Source of the DNA: Paramarasmius palmivorus
Lineage: Eukaryota; Basidiomycota; Agaricomycetes; Agaricales; Marasmiaceae
Length of the DNA: 64,000 nt
NCBI GenBank assembly: GCA_037176845.1
Contig: JAYKXP010000003.1
Span: 1,178,001 to 1,242,000, forward strand
Reading direction: 5' to 3'
Part shown: positions 44,817-57,261 of the stretch, in pieces
Layout: every line of letters starts with the position of its first letter
Position numbering within the stretch: the first letter of the stretch is position 1
The notes under the pieces: model-generated
What the model was told of the DNA's origin: nothing
The model's database searches: none
What the model saw: the letters and a program-made list of their open reading frames with translations, nothing else
Made by a program: the position numbers and the translations under genes

Positions 44817-46588
44817 TTATGCCTTTGCAAGCTTTTCAATAATGGCATTAGTGTACTCCTTCGTCGTCGCCTTGCCTCCAAGGTCTCCAGTGATCGACTT
44901 GCCCTCGGCAATGGTCTGCGCGTGTTCATCAGCACATGCATGAAACAAGGGAAAAAAAGATGGGTGTGACGTACCGACAGGGCTGCCTTCTCAATCTTGT
45001 CCGCGTACGTGGTAAGGTTCATGTGTCTAGCAGTTTAGGTAGGTAAGCTCAGGTTCCACCCCACACCTTGCATGCGATCTTCTTACCTCAACATCATCAT
45101 CGATGACAAGAGAAGGGCAGTAGGGTTAGCCAATCCCTTTCCTAACATGAAGGATCAATACGGTTGCCAAGGACGGGAAAACGGATTATTACTCGCCTGC
45201 AATGTCGGGAGCAGATCCGTGCACGGCCTCAAAGATGGAGGCGTCCTGCACTACCTGTCAGCGTATAATCCATCTATCCATAGAAAAGACACCTTACACG
45301 ACCAATGTTACCAGAGGGTGTGAGACCAAGACCTCCAATAAGGCCAGCACACATGTCTGACAGGATGTCACCATACAAGTTGGGCATCACCATGACACGG
45401 TCAGCGAATGGTTTAGGGTTCTGGACGACCTGAAGGCAGACTCTGTCCAAAAGGTCCTCGTCGTAGGCGACATCGGGGAAGTCTTTGGAGACTTCTCGGC
45501 ATGCCGACAAGAACATACCATCTGACATTTTCCTGCGAGCTTCAAGTCAGTACCCTACTAGGAAGTTTTGTAGTTCGGAACGTACATAATGTTGGCCTTG
45601 TGCACGGCAGTGACACGCTTGCGTCCTTGCGACTGAGCATAATGGAAGGCATACCGTGCAACACGTTCGGACGCGTCCCACGTAATCAACTTGATGGATT
45701 GGACTACGCCGTCAATAACCTAACGAAGCGCACACTTTGAGAGTCACGATCACAGGAATGTGTGTATTACACACCTCGTGCTCAATTCCAGAGTACTCTC
45801 CTTCAGTGTTTTCACGAATGAGAACGGTATTAACATCGTCGTATGGCGTCTTGAAACCTTGAATAGAAACGCAAGGTCGGACGTTGGCGAACAAGTTGAA
45901 GGTTCTTCGAAGAGTCAAATTGAGGGAAACATGTCCCTTGCCGACTACGTCAAACATCAGACGTGGCAGAAAGTAGGTTGTGCAGCAAAGAACTCACTAG
46001 GCGTTGCCAAGGGACCTAGGAAATGTTCAGCACATATAAAACTCGCGAATGGCAGTTACGCACCTTTCAAAGCCACGGTATTTCTCCTCACAGACTGAAT
46101 GGCAGAATCTGGGATAACAGTCTTTCCTCCCTTCAAAACAGGCGTAACGCTGACTTCTTCCCATTGAATAGGAACCTAAGGCACAAAGAATTGGCAAATG
46201 AGGTCGAAAATAAACTCAGTAGACTGACTTCGGCTGCGACGTAGATGTCTTTTATCGACTGGCTGATTTCAGGACCAATACCTGTTCGGCAAATTAGAAA
46301 AAAGGGTAGCAGAACAACATGAGATGCCAATCACCATCTCCTGGGATCAAGGTAACAGTGTATTTTCCCTTGAGAAACGAAATGTGAGAAGATACCAGAG
46401 AGCAGCAGAAGGGGTGACCATACATTGCTACCCTTCTGGCCAGCGAAGGCAGCCGTTGGAGATGCAGAGGCATAACGCCTAACGGCCTGAAGAGAAATGA
46501 GAGAACACACATGAGTTTATGCTGACCGACGAACCTGAGAACGTTTGAATGCGCCCTGCGCAATACCGGTGACACGAGAAGCCAACAT
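44817..46588 (-). CDS. IDH2: Mitochondrial NAD-dependent isocitrate dehydrogenase, catalytic subunit
   Basis: Oxidises isocitrate to 2-oxoglutarate in the TCA cycle with NAD as acceptor, as part of a hetero-oligomer in the mitochondrial matrix. The N-terminus is a presequence ([18 protein letters not shown]). The family motifs follow: [86 protein letters not shown] and [20 protein letters not shown], then the C-terminal [20 protein letters not shown]. The YGDILSD block with both Asp and the KGPLATP form fit the catalytic (yeast Idh2) subunit rather than the regulatory one. About ten short introns. It lies downstream of VPS24 on the same strand. Confidence 0.9.
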
Positions 46589-46829
46589 TGTTGGAAGAAC
46601 TTGAAAATGTGTCGGAAAAAGAAGGAATTCAATTTTTGATGATCTCACGTGGAACGCCGATAAGATTGGCGTCATGGCCAGTCGGTTCAAAGTAAATGCC
46701 TCTGAAAAATCCGAATTCAAGGTGGATTCATCTCAACTCTTGAGATTAATCTATATAATATACAGCGAAGTTGTAGAGGCATGGTATAAACAAGAAAAGT
46801 CCGGAAAAAAAAGAAATCAAAAGACCAGC

Positions 46830-47697
46830 TCAGCCACTCAAAATCCCGTTTAGCTGCTGCCTGTACTTTTCCAATGTTCTCTCTTGTTCTTCTTCCTCCA
46901 GTTTGTCCTCCAGAGACTATATGTGTCATGGTAAGTGGTCCGAAGGCAAGCATTGAGGAACTAGAACTTACAGGTAGTTCTGTACTGACAGAACCTGCCT
47001 GGCCGAGTTTCCCATCGGTAAGTTGGAAGAGGACCTTGTCAACTTCCTCGTCAGCTTCTTCTTCAAGTTCTTCGTCGTCTTCCATCTCCAATGTATCTTC
47101 AAGCATCTCCTCCATAATCCCAGCCTGAAATTGGGTTGTTAATATTGAGGGTGCACGGTGCGACAGCAATTCACCTTGGTCATTTCCATGCTCATTTCCC
47201 TCATTGTTTGGCTGACTTGAGGTAGTTTGATGAGCGAGTTTGAAAGCTTCATGATTTCTGTCGATTTCTGGAGGGAACCGGTCACCTTCACCATGGCTAA
47301 GTGAAAGACTTAGATCACCTGTCCGAGACGGCGGATATATACGACAACGACATACCCATCTGCTGCTGCAACTGCGTGCCTATCGAGCCAAGTCTCGCCT
47401 TGCTGACAGAAAGCCTATCCTTCTGTTTCTGACTCCGAACGACCTCTCTGGCAAGTATGCGCGCAGATTTAACATCTCCTTTCGTAGCAAGCTTCTTCAC
47501 TTCTTGTCTGGCTTTATTGGTAGCTGCATCAAGCTAAGTAATCCGTTCAGCACTTGCAGAACGTTGTGACGTGCACGTAACCGAACCTGCCTCATCTCCC
47601 TATCTAATGTACGGCTCTCTGCACGAAGCTTGGCCTGCCATGCGCGAACTCTTTCTTCTGGAGTAGGACCATAGAGAAACCGATTGATAGACTGCAT
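46830..47697 (-). CDS. VPS24: ESCRT-III subunit Vps24/CHMP3
   Basis: Component of the ESCRT-III filament that cuts membranes inward at endosomes. The N-terminus MQSINRFLYGPTPEERVRAW and the basic helix LRAESRTLDREMRQ are diagnostic. Next come ARQEVKKLATKGDVKSARIL and VTGSLQKSTEIMKLSNSLIK with MREMSMEMTKAGIMEEMLED. An acidic C-terminal region includes a terminal helix (LEDKLEEEEQERTLEKYRQQ) ending LNGILSG. The last intron (GTAAGT...CATATAG) is needed to reach this tail; without it the frame runs into unrelated sequence. Five exons. Divergent from the Kre9-like gene, 176 bp apart. Confidence 0.9.
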
Positions 47698-47873
47698 TTG
47701 AGTAGGTTGTAGTGGCGGTGAGTGGAAGAGGGTTACATGGCGCCCAACGATATTGACCGGAGCCGCTGCGGCCCCAGTTCAGTACGATCCAAACCCCATC
47801 TTAGGGTTAGCTCTAGTACTAAATGTATGGACACCGTTCCTTCTTTCATTTCTACCACTTTGAACTGGCTTCA

Positions 47874-48877
47874 ATGTCCCATATCTCGCTTTTGCTCATT
47901 TCTATCCTCACTACCCTTGTCGCTGGCGACAACTTCACACCAACGGCACCAGGTCCCAGTGACTCCTTCAAGGCTGGTTCTCAATGCGAAATCAGATGGA
48001 CACCTGGTGACAACTGGAAGAATGTTACTATCAGTGAGCTAGAAGTACTTTCTGTTCTCGCCATTTACTCAAATCTATCAAGCACTCATGTCAGGCTCTA
48101 ATAACGCAATGACCTCTGTTACAACTGTTGCATCCGGTCTTGATGGTTCAGACGCGTCTTTGTCGCCTTTTCACTGGACCTGTCCTGAAGTAGAGCCCTA
48201 CTCGTCCATATACTTCTATCAGGTATGACTGCCTTTTATCCATTGATATCCCCTATTCACGCGATCTAGTTCACCAATGGCGAGGACAAGCAAGGTTCAC
48301 AATGGACAACGAGATTCACTGCAAGTAGAATAACCGCCTGCTACTCCCCTCTTCTCACATGAAGACATAGATCACGTCCCCTTCCGGTGAAACGACACCT
48401 CCAGAGCATGCTTCTCAGCCTAACGGTGACGCTATTCCCTGGGGTTCTGGCAGCCTATCGACTCATCCCAACTCTTTCAACTCGAACTTGAACTCTACTT
48501 CAACGTCAACCACACCTCCGGATGCTCAAACTTCAAGCACAAGTTCCAAGAAGCATCATCATCATACCAAGACCAAGACATACGATGAAGATAAAGATGA
48601 CGACGAGAGCTCTACCTTTGAAGCCGAATCTACCAAAATGCGAATGCAAAGCAAACCCACGTCTTCTTTGACTGCAGTTGAACGACAAGCGACTCCCACC
48701 ATTTCACTTCCTCCTCAAGGTCACTCGTCACCTGGTCATTCAGAAGAGAGCTATCCCGACTCTGCTGCGTACCGATATTCGTATACTGGAGGTCAGATTG
48801 CTGGAAAAGGTCATGGGTTGTCTCCGTCAATGTATGCGGTGATGCTGGTTCCTGTCCTCGTCGCGCTTTTGTCATAA
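47874..48877 (+). CDS. Kre9/Knh1-like GPI-anchored Ser/Thr-rich surface protein
   Basis: The first ~18 residues form a signal peptide (ISLLLISILTTLVAG). The domain PGPSDSFKAGSQCEIRWTPG then DNWKNVTI matches the N-terminal domain of the Kre9/Knh1-type family, which is abundant in basidiomycetes and linked to cell-wall beta-glucan assembly. It continues FHWTCPEVEPYSSIYFYQFT. A Ser/Thr-rich stalk with a histidine run and an acidic patch follows. The C-terminus is hydrophobic (YAVMLVPVLVALLS), as expected for a GPI-anchor signal. Four exons. The molecular function is not proven for this family. Confidence 0.82.
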
Positions 48878-49047
48878 AGAGCCATAAAGAGCTAATACTA
48901 TTGGGTACACAAGTATGCCTGTAAGAACATACAAGATGATACAACTACGGAGTCGCACTGGGAAGTTTAAGAGGATCCTGTTTACAACATAGATGAAAAT
49001 ACATAAGTAATGAGAAGATACAGACATAAAAAGGTTAGAGAGAGTTT

Positions 49048-51891
49048 TCATTGACCTCGAGGTATTTGGTTTAATAATGCTTCCCAATAATGATTCCACT
49101 CAGTATTGTCCAGTGGAAATAGACGGGCGTCTGATCCAATTTGTGCAGGTATCTCGGGACCCATCCAATTGAAATCGCCCCCAGCACCTCCGCTGTTCCA
49201 TTGCATGGGAGGATTCAACCCTTCCACAGGATTACTGACGATATTAAAGATCATCTGCGCAGTCGTGTCCTCGTCTGCTGCAGGACTTCCTCCAGATGTC
49301 GCGGGGGAGTGTTCTGCTGCAGTTTGTTGCTGCTGCCACCTCTGAATGACCGGTGATTGCGGCTGAGGTATGTTTCCATTCGTCAACGGGGGGAATGAGT
49401 TGGGCGTGTGATGGATGAGATCAGACAAAGACGTCAGGGGCGGTTTGGAAGTGGATGCCTGCTGTTGGAACCCAAGCAGGAGTTGGGCAGGGTTCTCTTG
49501 ATTTCTATCAAGAGCGTCGGGGTCGTCGGGGTCTTCCGGTATGCTACGTTCGATGGCTTTGGCTTTCAGAAGCTCAATAACCTTGAGTTCTCTGAGTGTT
49601 GTCTCGTCCATCTCCCGAATTCCTTCGTGATCTTTCATGAAGGTGTCGACGATAGTGTGCATGGTCTGAGAATCTTTGCCGTTGGGATACATGACCAGAT
49701 ACATGCCACTGATCATGGCGGTCTGGAATTCCCTATAAGCATTGCTAAGGGATATACGAACATCATCGCTGGTGCGTTCCCTGAACGCCTGTCGAACTTG
49801 AAAGTCTTTGATGGCAGATTCGAAGCAGGCTGTTCTTGACCGCGAGTACCGTTCCGATTGCAATTTACGTAGAATGTATGGTCGATGGAGGTTGGTGCGT
49901 ACGAAAAGTGTTTCAGTGATGAGAAGGTATCGATGAACGGGAATGAAAGGGTGCTTGTCGTCCAATGACGTGTCTGGTTCCAACGAATAGTGTGGAGGAA
50001 GATTCGTGACAAACTTGAGGAGCTCATCGTCGAGCGCGATGACTTCAGAGTAGGGATTATTAGGGGACCTGCCAGGTTTGACTTTCTGGAAGTGATGGAC
50101 AATTCGCCCCATAATACCCGCGAGTTGATGTCTCAGGATACAGAAAGTCATTACAGTTGGCGAGGAAAGGGGTAAAGGAGGCTGGGCGTAAGCATTGGGG
50201 GAGTCTTCGTCTATGTTGGAAGGGGGTAACGTTGAGGTGTAATCGTCTTGTATTGAGTTAGGTCTTCCCAAGACCAAAGCGTACGACCTGTCCGCATGGT
50301 AGAGATAGGACCTATGATAACTCCCACTGAGCTTTTGATTCACGGGATTGTAAGACTACTCACCATATTCTTCGACGGTATTCCACTTGTTGAGCATCCA
50401 TTCCCATGGTAGCACCATCACGATGTAGCCCCAGGGCCTCTGCAGTGCGTACTGCGGCACCTAGTTGACTCCAGCATTCCGTTATTCGTCTATCGAAAGT
50501 GAGAAAACGAGCACTCTATGCATGGTCTATGAGTACGATGAATATAATTAGTCGCCACGAACTTACCAGCAATCGTGTCAGAACTATATCTAACGAATCT
50601 GGCTGGATAGCGGCAGCTATCAGTAAGGATCGACGGGCTGAGAAGGTATCAGTAATTAGTACATGATTATGAGAGCAAATAAACTCACAAGACCAATAAT
50701 ATCGCAGAGAAGTCACTCGTCTACTTCGTGCATCACCAGCAACCTCCTCCGGCGCCAATCTCACAGCGATGGCCAGCACGACGAATAACAGTGGTAGGAA
50801 TCGGATATCGTTGGGGTTAGTCGCTCCAACACCGTGCGCCCCATGTGCACAAACTGTTTTGTATGCAGCCCTGAAATCCTTTTCGGAAATGGCATATCGT
50901 GTCCAGTTTCTACCAGCGACCGTCAATGAGATCCTTTGCAAGAGAGATCAATAGTAAAGACGGACATGGCATTGAAATAGTAATTGATGAGGACATCAGA
51001 GGTCCGTAACGGCGGCAGCTCTTGGAGAAGTTCTGGGATCTTATGTGGTGAAACTCCGCATTCTTGTACTAGTGTTTTCAGATTATCTGCAGCAGACGGT
51101 TCCAGTGGGTCGATTCCTTTGGGCTTGTCACTTTCAGCATGCGCCTACAAGAGGATATGAGATTGGAGTATTTGGAGTGTAGCAAGGGAGGTAGGAACCT
51201 GCACCGGAGAGGTCACTTGGTACATAACAGCGTTCTGCAGCTATGGAGAGTTGGGTTATACATCAGGACTGAACAGGTAAATCGCGAACATGACACACCT
51301 GTTCAATAACTGGCCCAGGTGCGATACTCCCAATCGCACTATTACCATACCATTTCCCACTCTGAAACAGTCCACCAGTTGCGACAGGTTCGTCCTCATT
51401 CTGCGAACGCCCGTCATCATCCCGGTCTGTTTGTGAATTTGAAGAGGAGGTGTGGCAGAATTGAGGTAACGCCATTTCAATTATATGTTCCAACCGACTT
51501 ATTCGGGCATTGAGATCATGGTCGGATTTCCCGGGAGTGTAAGCTTTGCATAGCTCTGGAACTTTTCTTGCGACACACTGCGACAAGTTAGAGCAAGTAG
51601 GTCACCGGTAATGGGAACGAAGACCAACATGTGAACATGGTACTTGACGATCGCACTTCAAGGAACAGCCACTGTCAGGGTCATGGTGAAATATCAACGA
51701 TTCATGCACATGCCTTTTGCTTTCTGCGATGGCATTCTCCGCAAGAAAAGCTAGAATGATCAGCAAATGTGAGAGAAAAGCCTTCGGCCGAAGAGATAGG
51801 CAGAGCCATACCTAACCCGTGTTCTCTGCTTCTTCGTTGTCGACCCACTCCCATGCTCGTCGTCGTCCGCCTTTTTCCTCTTCGAGCTCAT
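49048..51891 (-). CDS. Zn2Cys6 fungal transcription factor
   Basis: Nuclear regulator of the Gal4 type. The N-terminus is basic (SSKRKKADDDEHGSGSTTKK). The binuclear zinc cluster CGECHRRKQKCDRQVPCSHC...ELC has the canonical C-x2-C-x6-C-x5-C-x2-C-x8-C spacing. It is assembled across three introns: GTATGG donor before SFSCGEC, a GC donor after RRKQK, and one after CSH. A dimerisation helix follows (SDHDLNARISRLEHIIEMAL). The fungal transcription-factor middle homology region spans the middle (e.g. ILRHQLAGIMGRIVHHFQKV, HRYLLITETLFVRTNLHRPY). The C-terminal part is Gln/Pro-rich and probably an activation region. It stops at 49048-49050. Its targets are unknown, but it borders a possible terpenoid locus. 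Confidence 0.88.
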
Positions 51892-53448
51892 AGGCTCTGC
51901 AAGGTTGACAGAGTTCGTTGTGGCCTTGACCATGATGACGGTCCGAAAGAACGCCTTGAGTCAATTCGGACGTGAGAAAAACCCTGTATCGTCCGACTCA
52001 TCACGACCTCAAGCTGCTTTCCCAAAAAATGCCTGACCGGTAGGGCCTTATGTGCGATAGCGCCTCTGCTCCATTTCGTTGACCTCTGCGGGTGCAAGAA
52101 CCGAGCACACACAACCCAGTTGGTCAGAATAGCGGACGCAACTTCAAGCTCCAGGTTCCACGCTCCCATTACACAATGGCCAGGACTGCATTTGCTCGAA
52201 GCATCTCTCAATACCTCGCGCCTCGCTGATGCTTTAGCATTAACACGTGGTGTTGAAATATGTCACCTCTGTCGTCAATAGCGATTTCGTGGCCATGAAC
52301 AGCATTTTCTGCGTACACTTTTTCTAGGCCGGAGACATGAAGGCTACCTGTTTGGTGACCTGGTTGCTTGATATACCCGACTTCAGCTTTCAGAACTTTC
52401 TGATTATGCCTTCGTGTCGTAAGGCATATATGTGCACGCCTGGGAAGGAAGCTGCTTCTCCAATATCGGCGATGATAGGAAGAAAGCTCTGGATCTTACC
52501 TGCCCCAGGAAACTGGGGATAGACAGCCGATTTACGATTTGTATCGTTTTGGATTTCTCGCATTACTGGTATGTCCTCAACATTCGTCATTTAGAATGTA
52601 TCCATGATCACGATAACAGCTGTCAGCTTCCGAAGGAAACGCATGCTCTGTGGCCTGCACATACAGCGGGACTCACCAGGACTCACCTATCGGGTAGCCT
52701 TTGGGTCAGGTGAAGATTGCGATATCCATCTACATTCCCGCAGACAATATGTTTTGTAGAGAGGGTGGAGCGACATTTGACAGCATCCAAATGTCCAGAT
52801 CTGCAGTAGATTTATATTCGCAGTGGATACGCAAATCAACTACATCATGTTCGTCGTTCATCAGGAGTAGTGGAACAATGCAGCGTTCTTTGATTCACGG
52901 CGCGTAAGTGCTTCCAACACTTATCTGTCAAACAAATGATGGGTGCAAACACAGGCGGTTCCACCCGTTTTGGGGGGACGTCCTGGTCCCTCGGAGTGGC
53001 CCGAGACTATATACAGACTCCCTTCAACACTTCGCTGTCTAGTGAGGCTCAAGTTTGAACCGTCTGTGAAGGGTTGGAAGAACAAGCACGGTGACCTTTC
53101 TTCGCGAGAGGAAGTGCGTTTCTTGTGCGTGTTGTGATTCAGCATGTACTAAGTATATTTTTTGAGCACTTAGTCTCGTACACAAGTCTTTTTGTACCTT
53201 CCCACAAATCCTCCATCTAGTCACGCCCACGGATCTAATGTGGGGCAACTTTCGTCTAGTATAGCGACCACCTGTACTTGGGTTCTACAAGTTCCCAACC
53301 ACTCCGGCCATCATGGAGCCTTTTTACACCGTCAACAGTGCCCCTGTAGACCCCTTTAGGTATGTGAAATTTCGGTTCAATACCATAGGCATATAAGTAC
53401 ACTGACATACTGCAATAGCAGGTTACACAATCATCGTAATCCTTCACC
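51892..53448. other. 1.55-kb gene-poor gap between the two transcription factors
   Basis: Contains the upstream region of the Zn2Cys6 gene (51892 to about 52230, where a minus-strand frame of 107 codons is open but featureless), a decayed gene (described separately), and the leader of the C2H2 gene. Around 53300 a short frame (MEPFYTVNSAPVDPF) precedes an intron-like segment but cannot be joined in frame to the C2H2 protein. Confidence 0.4.
52240..52900 (-). pseudogene. Stop-interrupted gene relic, family not recognised
   Basis: On the minus strand one continuous frame reads EHDVVDLRIHCEYKSTADLD, then IWMLSNVAPPSLQNILSAG, PKGYPIGESW and VPLYVQATEHAFPSEADSCY with HGYILNDEC. It has the composition of a real globular protein but is broken by in-frame TAG and TGA codons. 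Further down, other frames show coding-like pieces (KSAVYPQFPGAG before a GTAAGA donor; KAEVGYIKQPGHQTGSLHVS; KVYAENAVHGHEIAIDDRG). Some stops could sit in short introns, so a live but oddly spliced gene is not excluded. I cannot name the family. Confidence 0.4.
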
Positions 53449-54595
53449 ATGTCCCTGACATTACCCATCGAGGACCTTTCAAGACTAAAGGTATCTGCTC
53501 AGTTGTCGAAAACAGGACAGCCTGTTTTGTCCCTGACGATGAAGTCGTCATTGTCCCAGGAGAACGTCGTCTCCAGACCAAGTGGAATCCACGTTAGCTT
53601 TGAACGTGTGATAGAGAATGGTTGTTGGTCCTTGGCAATGACTACCAGCTTTGAAGGGACTGATCACAGCTCGCCGTCGAGTGTTCTAGGGCCGACGTCG
53701 TTTGGTTAGCTCATTCATCCTGATTGTATTTCTAGCTAACGAACAAAAGCTACAGACAATTCGGTTACGGAAGGAATCAGTGCCCTCGGCCAGACGCGTA
53801 AGTCGGAGGACGAGAACGATTTCTTACGCAATGAAATGACAACCTTTACAGCCGCTGAATGGATCGCTAGTGCAACGCCTCCAGCTATCGGGCAGCTTCA
53901 GGGCGTCGAACTTTCTATGACTAATAGCCTCGCCAACGTCCTTACCCCTTCTCAAAGCGCCCTAGATACGTCACTGGGGAACAGCAGTTTTCTTGGGTGG
54001 ATGCCGGTCGATGCAAGCTCTATGCAGATTGACCAAGATTTGGCGGTGGCTTTCACATCCTCGAAGCCTAGTTCGTATGATTCAATACGTCAACGTTCAC
54101 TCACCTGTCTCTAACATCACCATGATTTCAGCTCAGCTACCATCACAAGCGTTCGATTCGCTCTTCCCTCTCAGTCCGAACAGCTCCCCCGAACCAGCTG
54201 GTCGCTCGGAGTTGCTACCTTCAGGATCGATGTCCTCTCGTCAAGAAGACGACGATTCCGATTCGTCGTCCGCTTCGCATAGATCATCGGACCAGAGACG
54301 GGTTCGTCGGCTCCCATGCTTAAATGCTTCTTGCAAGAAGAAATTCATGAGCGAACACACACGCCAAACACATATGAAAAGCCACCAGCACAAGCCGCGA
54401 CGTTCCTTCCCTTGTACGATGGGATGCTCAGAGCAATTCTCTCGCCAGCATGACAGGTTCAGGCACGAGGTGACGAAGCATGGGTATCAAAGCAAGTGGA
54501 CCTGCGATAAGTGTCATGGATTTTTCTCAAGCGAAAAGTCCCTGAATTCGCACAAATGCTCAAGTGGCGGAAGATGGAAGATCATACCCCAATGA
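53449..54595 (+). CDS. C2H2 zinc-finger transcription factor
   Basis: Four exons by my reading. The first ~85 residues are Ser/Thr/Leu-rich (MSLTLPIEDLSRLKVSAQLS). The middle is Ser/Pro-rich and acidic with QEDDDSDSSSASHRSSDQ. The C-terminus holds zinc fingers: CLNASCKKKFMSEHTRQTHM with KSH (C-x4-C-x12-H-x3-H), CTMGCSEQFSRQHDRFRHEV with TKH (C-x3-C-x12-H-x4-H), and a degenerate third, CDKCHGFFSSEKSLNSHKC (C-x2-C-x12-H-x-C). The intron after LGQT (GTAAGT...TTTACAG) removes a stretch that otherwise stays open, so both forms are possible. A TAA just upstream fixes the start at 53449. DNA binding is probable; targets are unknown. Confidence 0.8.
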
Positions 54596-55319
54596 GTAAT
54601 TCCTCCATACCAATTCTATTTTTATGTCATTTATTCTAATGAGAGTTTTCAGAAGCTGATGTACTCAACGTATCACCTTGTCTCGATGGCCTACGCCGAT
54701 CTATAGACATCACACATGCACAAACGGATCATTCGTCAGTACTCCAGGAATTATGCATATATAGTTACATTAGTATTAAGGGTGTATTAATCGTTAGAAC
54801 TGCAATGAAAGTGCACGTGGCGCCCGCACAAAATGATGGAATCAATCAAGTGTATTGAATATTCCATTGTCGACCGCCACACTGTCTAAACTGCTGCGCA
54901 GGTCCATGGGAGGTTGCGTACGTAGAAAGCGGTGGTCATGGCCATACTTGCCGTAGGCTCGTTCAGCTCTGGTGCAACAAGCGACGTGGAAGGCACAGTG
55001 GGTTGTGAGAGTCAATCAAGCACTCAAAGGATCCAGATCAGAGTGCTACCGCTTCCTCCACCTTGACCCTTCAAAATTTCGGAGCTTTTGGCCTTTTCAA
55101 TTAGATCTCGGTACGGAAGGGGCCATGTTTGGCATTTGCTAGGTAGTCACAGAACTTTGATATACGTCGACTAGTTCTAGAACTGAATCTTTGAGCCTCG
55201 CTCAGTGTTCGCATTCATCGATGACGCAGTAATTGAAGCAGGAAAAACATTAAGGCGGTATGATACGTGTGGACAGGGCAAATTAAATTAAATACTAAAA
55301 TCTATCTTGACAAACGCCC
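54596..55319. other. Intergenic region between convergent C2H2 and FAD-oxidase genes
   Basis: About 720 bp, mostly A/T-rich. I see no frame with coding character, no repeat and no RNA gene. Confidence 0.5.
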
Positions 55320-57261
55320 TCACTCCTGAACAGTCTTGCAGACAACTTGCTCATCCCAATCCTCGGAGTTGACACCCTTGAAGACAATAAATAAGTCATC
55401 TGGGTCAATCTCTTTCTTGATGGCCAGGAGCCGCTCATAATGATTTCCCCAGTAGGCACCCTGCCAGTCTTCTTCAAGATAATCCGCCTAAGCTGCTGTC
55501 AGCATAGGACCCAGAAAGGCGTCTTAAATACTCACCTCGTTGATGTACTGCCCGCCTCGAGGCACAGGTGCTAGTTCACGCAGCGGTTGGATCTGATCGA
55601 ATACATCCTGACGAAGAGCTTGAATTTCCTCAAGTGTAGCATTGGCCTCGTACTCGTTGGCAAGCGTCATGTCGCTAATGGTGGTACGCCAAGCGGGTGT
55701 AGCAGCCACGGAATCTGGATCAACGGCAGCAACGGCTCCACCTCCGACCATGCTTCATAGAAGATCGTCGTCAGTTACGAAAACTGTGGAGAGGAACAGA
55801 AACTTCTTACAAAGGTCTTCCGATAGGCATGCCCATCCAAGCTTGTGCCAACTCTGTTGGGTTAGTATCGAACGTGTCCCGAGGAATCAACCATGAAGAG
55901 ACCGCAACACGTATTCCACCAGCATCTCCGACCGTATAGTTGAACCCGAATCCCTTCGAGGACTCGATGAAGTTGTCATGGTACCAGTTGTTGAAGGTAG
56001 GATAGTCAACAGTGATTTGAAGGGACACATTAGCACCCTGAATACTCCGGATGTCGGAATAAAGTGCCTCCAGAGTGCTATTAGCCTGAGCACTCGAAGG
56101 TGGCGTTCCGGGTGTTATGAGGGTAAGGTAGAAAGAGGTAGAATTGGCAGTGCGGGTCCATGGCCAGAATCCTGCCCATCCGGCATCTGCGATCGCATTA
56201 TGGTGCTTATTGAAAGTCTCGAAAAGCGAAAGCGTAGTTTGATCGTCGTAGGTGGTAGCCTCATAAAATGCTGCTGTAAATGGGGGATTCGGATGGGTTT
56301 TATAGGTGAGACTGGTGATGACGCCAAACGAGGGACCACCGCCTCCGCGTAGGGCCCAGAAAAGATCGGGGTGCGAATATTCGTTTGCAGTGACGTGAGA
56401 AGCGTTTGGAAGAACAACAGTAACCTGCATGACATTGTCCACGCCAAGACCATAATAAGGCGAGAGAATACTATGTCCCCCACCAGCCGGCCACCCTGCA
56501 CCTGCACCGACTGTACCACCAGCGCCGATACCACCGGGAATGGTCTTATTATTCTCTGCAGCGAGAGCATAAAGAGGTCCCCATTGCACTCCAGGTTGAA
56601 TAGTCACACCTGAATGGCCGGGTGTCCCTTCGGGTGCGCCTTCTGGTACGAACGAATCGGTGAAGTTGTAGGATTTCAAGTTTCCGACGAAAAGCTCGAC
56701 AGCGCCAACACCGAATGGGCGACCAAGGTTCTCGTGCCTGCTGGGTGGTGAGCAATGCTAGAGATTGGCTATGGAACATAGCACATACCCTTGGTTCTTG
56801 ACAACTAGGTGCAAATTGTGCTCCTTCGCAAATCGAATGGTTTGCTGTATATCTTCCACGCTGGTGACATTGACAGCGTATGTAGGAACACGGCCCTGAT
56901 AACATGTTCCGTTCTTGGATTGGCTCACATCGAAGGGACAAGTTTGAACTTGGCCATCGGTGGTTATGAGCTCCTCCCAATTAGTCCACTGAAGAGCATT
57001 CGGAATGGAGGCTCTGAGGTGACCATCGAATTGATTGGAGGTGAGAGACGAACATGCCGCTTGGTTGAAGTTGTCGGATGACTGGTAACAAGGGGAAGCC
57101 AAGGGGCGCTGGTTGGAAATAAGAGGCTGGGAAAGATTGGTAGAGAAGGCATCCCATAGATCCTGACTCGGAAAACAGTCATTGCCGGGAAGACATTTGC
57201 ACTTCTGGGCGGCGTATGCTGAAGAAAAAAGGAGCGAAGTTATGAGAATCCTTGGAACCAT
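55320..57261 (-). CDS. Secreted FAD-linked oxidoreductase (PCMH/BBE, berberine-bridge type)
   Basis: A flavoprotein oxidase of the vanillyl-alcohol-oxidase superfamily, probably secreted. The signal peptide is MVPRILITSLLFSSAYA. A Cys-rich segment follows (KCKCLPGNDCFPSQDLWDAF). The FAD-binding PCMH domain includes TSVEDIQQTIRFAKEHNLHL, VVKNQGHENLGRPFGVGAVE (His is the expected covalent FAD site), TIPGGIGAGGTVGAGAGWPA with GGGHSILSPYYGLGVDNVMQ, and HPDLFWALRGGGGPSFGVIT. No Cys occupies the usual second-link position, so single-point flavin attachment is likely. The BBE tail is ADYLEEDWQGAYWGNHYERL...DPDDLF. Four exons or more. Such enzymes oxidise alcohols and alkaloid- or terpenoid-like products; the substrate is unknown. 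Confidence 0.88.

Noticed and set aside
44817..46588. Regulatory Idh1 or isopropylmalate dehydrogenase identity for the dehydrogenase
   Set aside because: The YGDILSD block with both Asp, the [13 protein letters not shown] block and the mitochondrial presequence fit the catalytic NAD-isocitrate dehydrogenase subunit better.
52901..53300. Several 64-75 codon frames on both strands
   Set aside because: They overlap each other in competing frames with no start, splice or family support.
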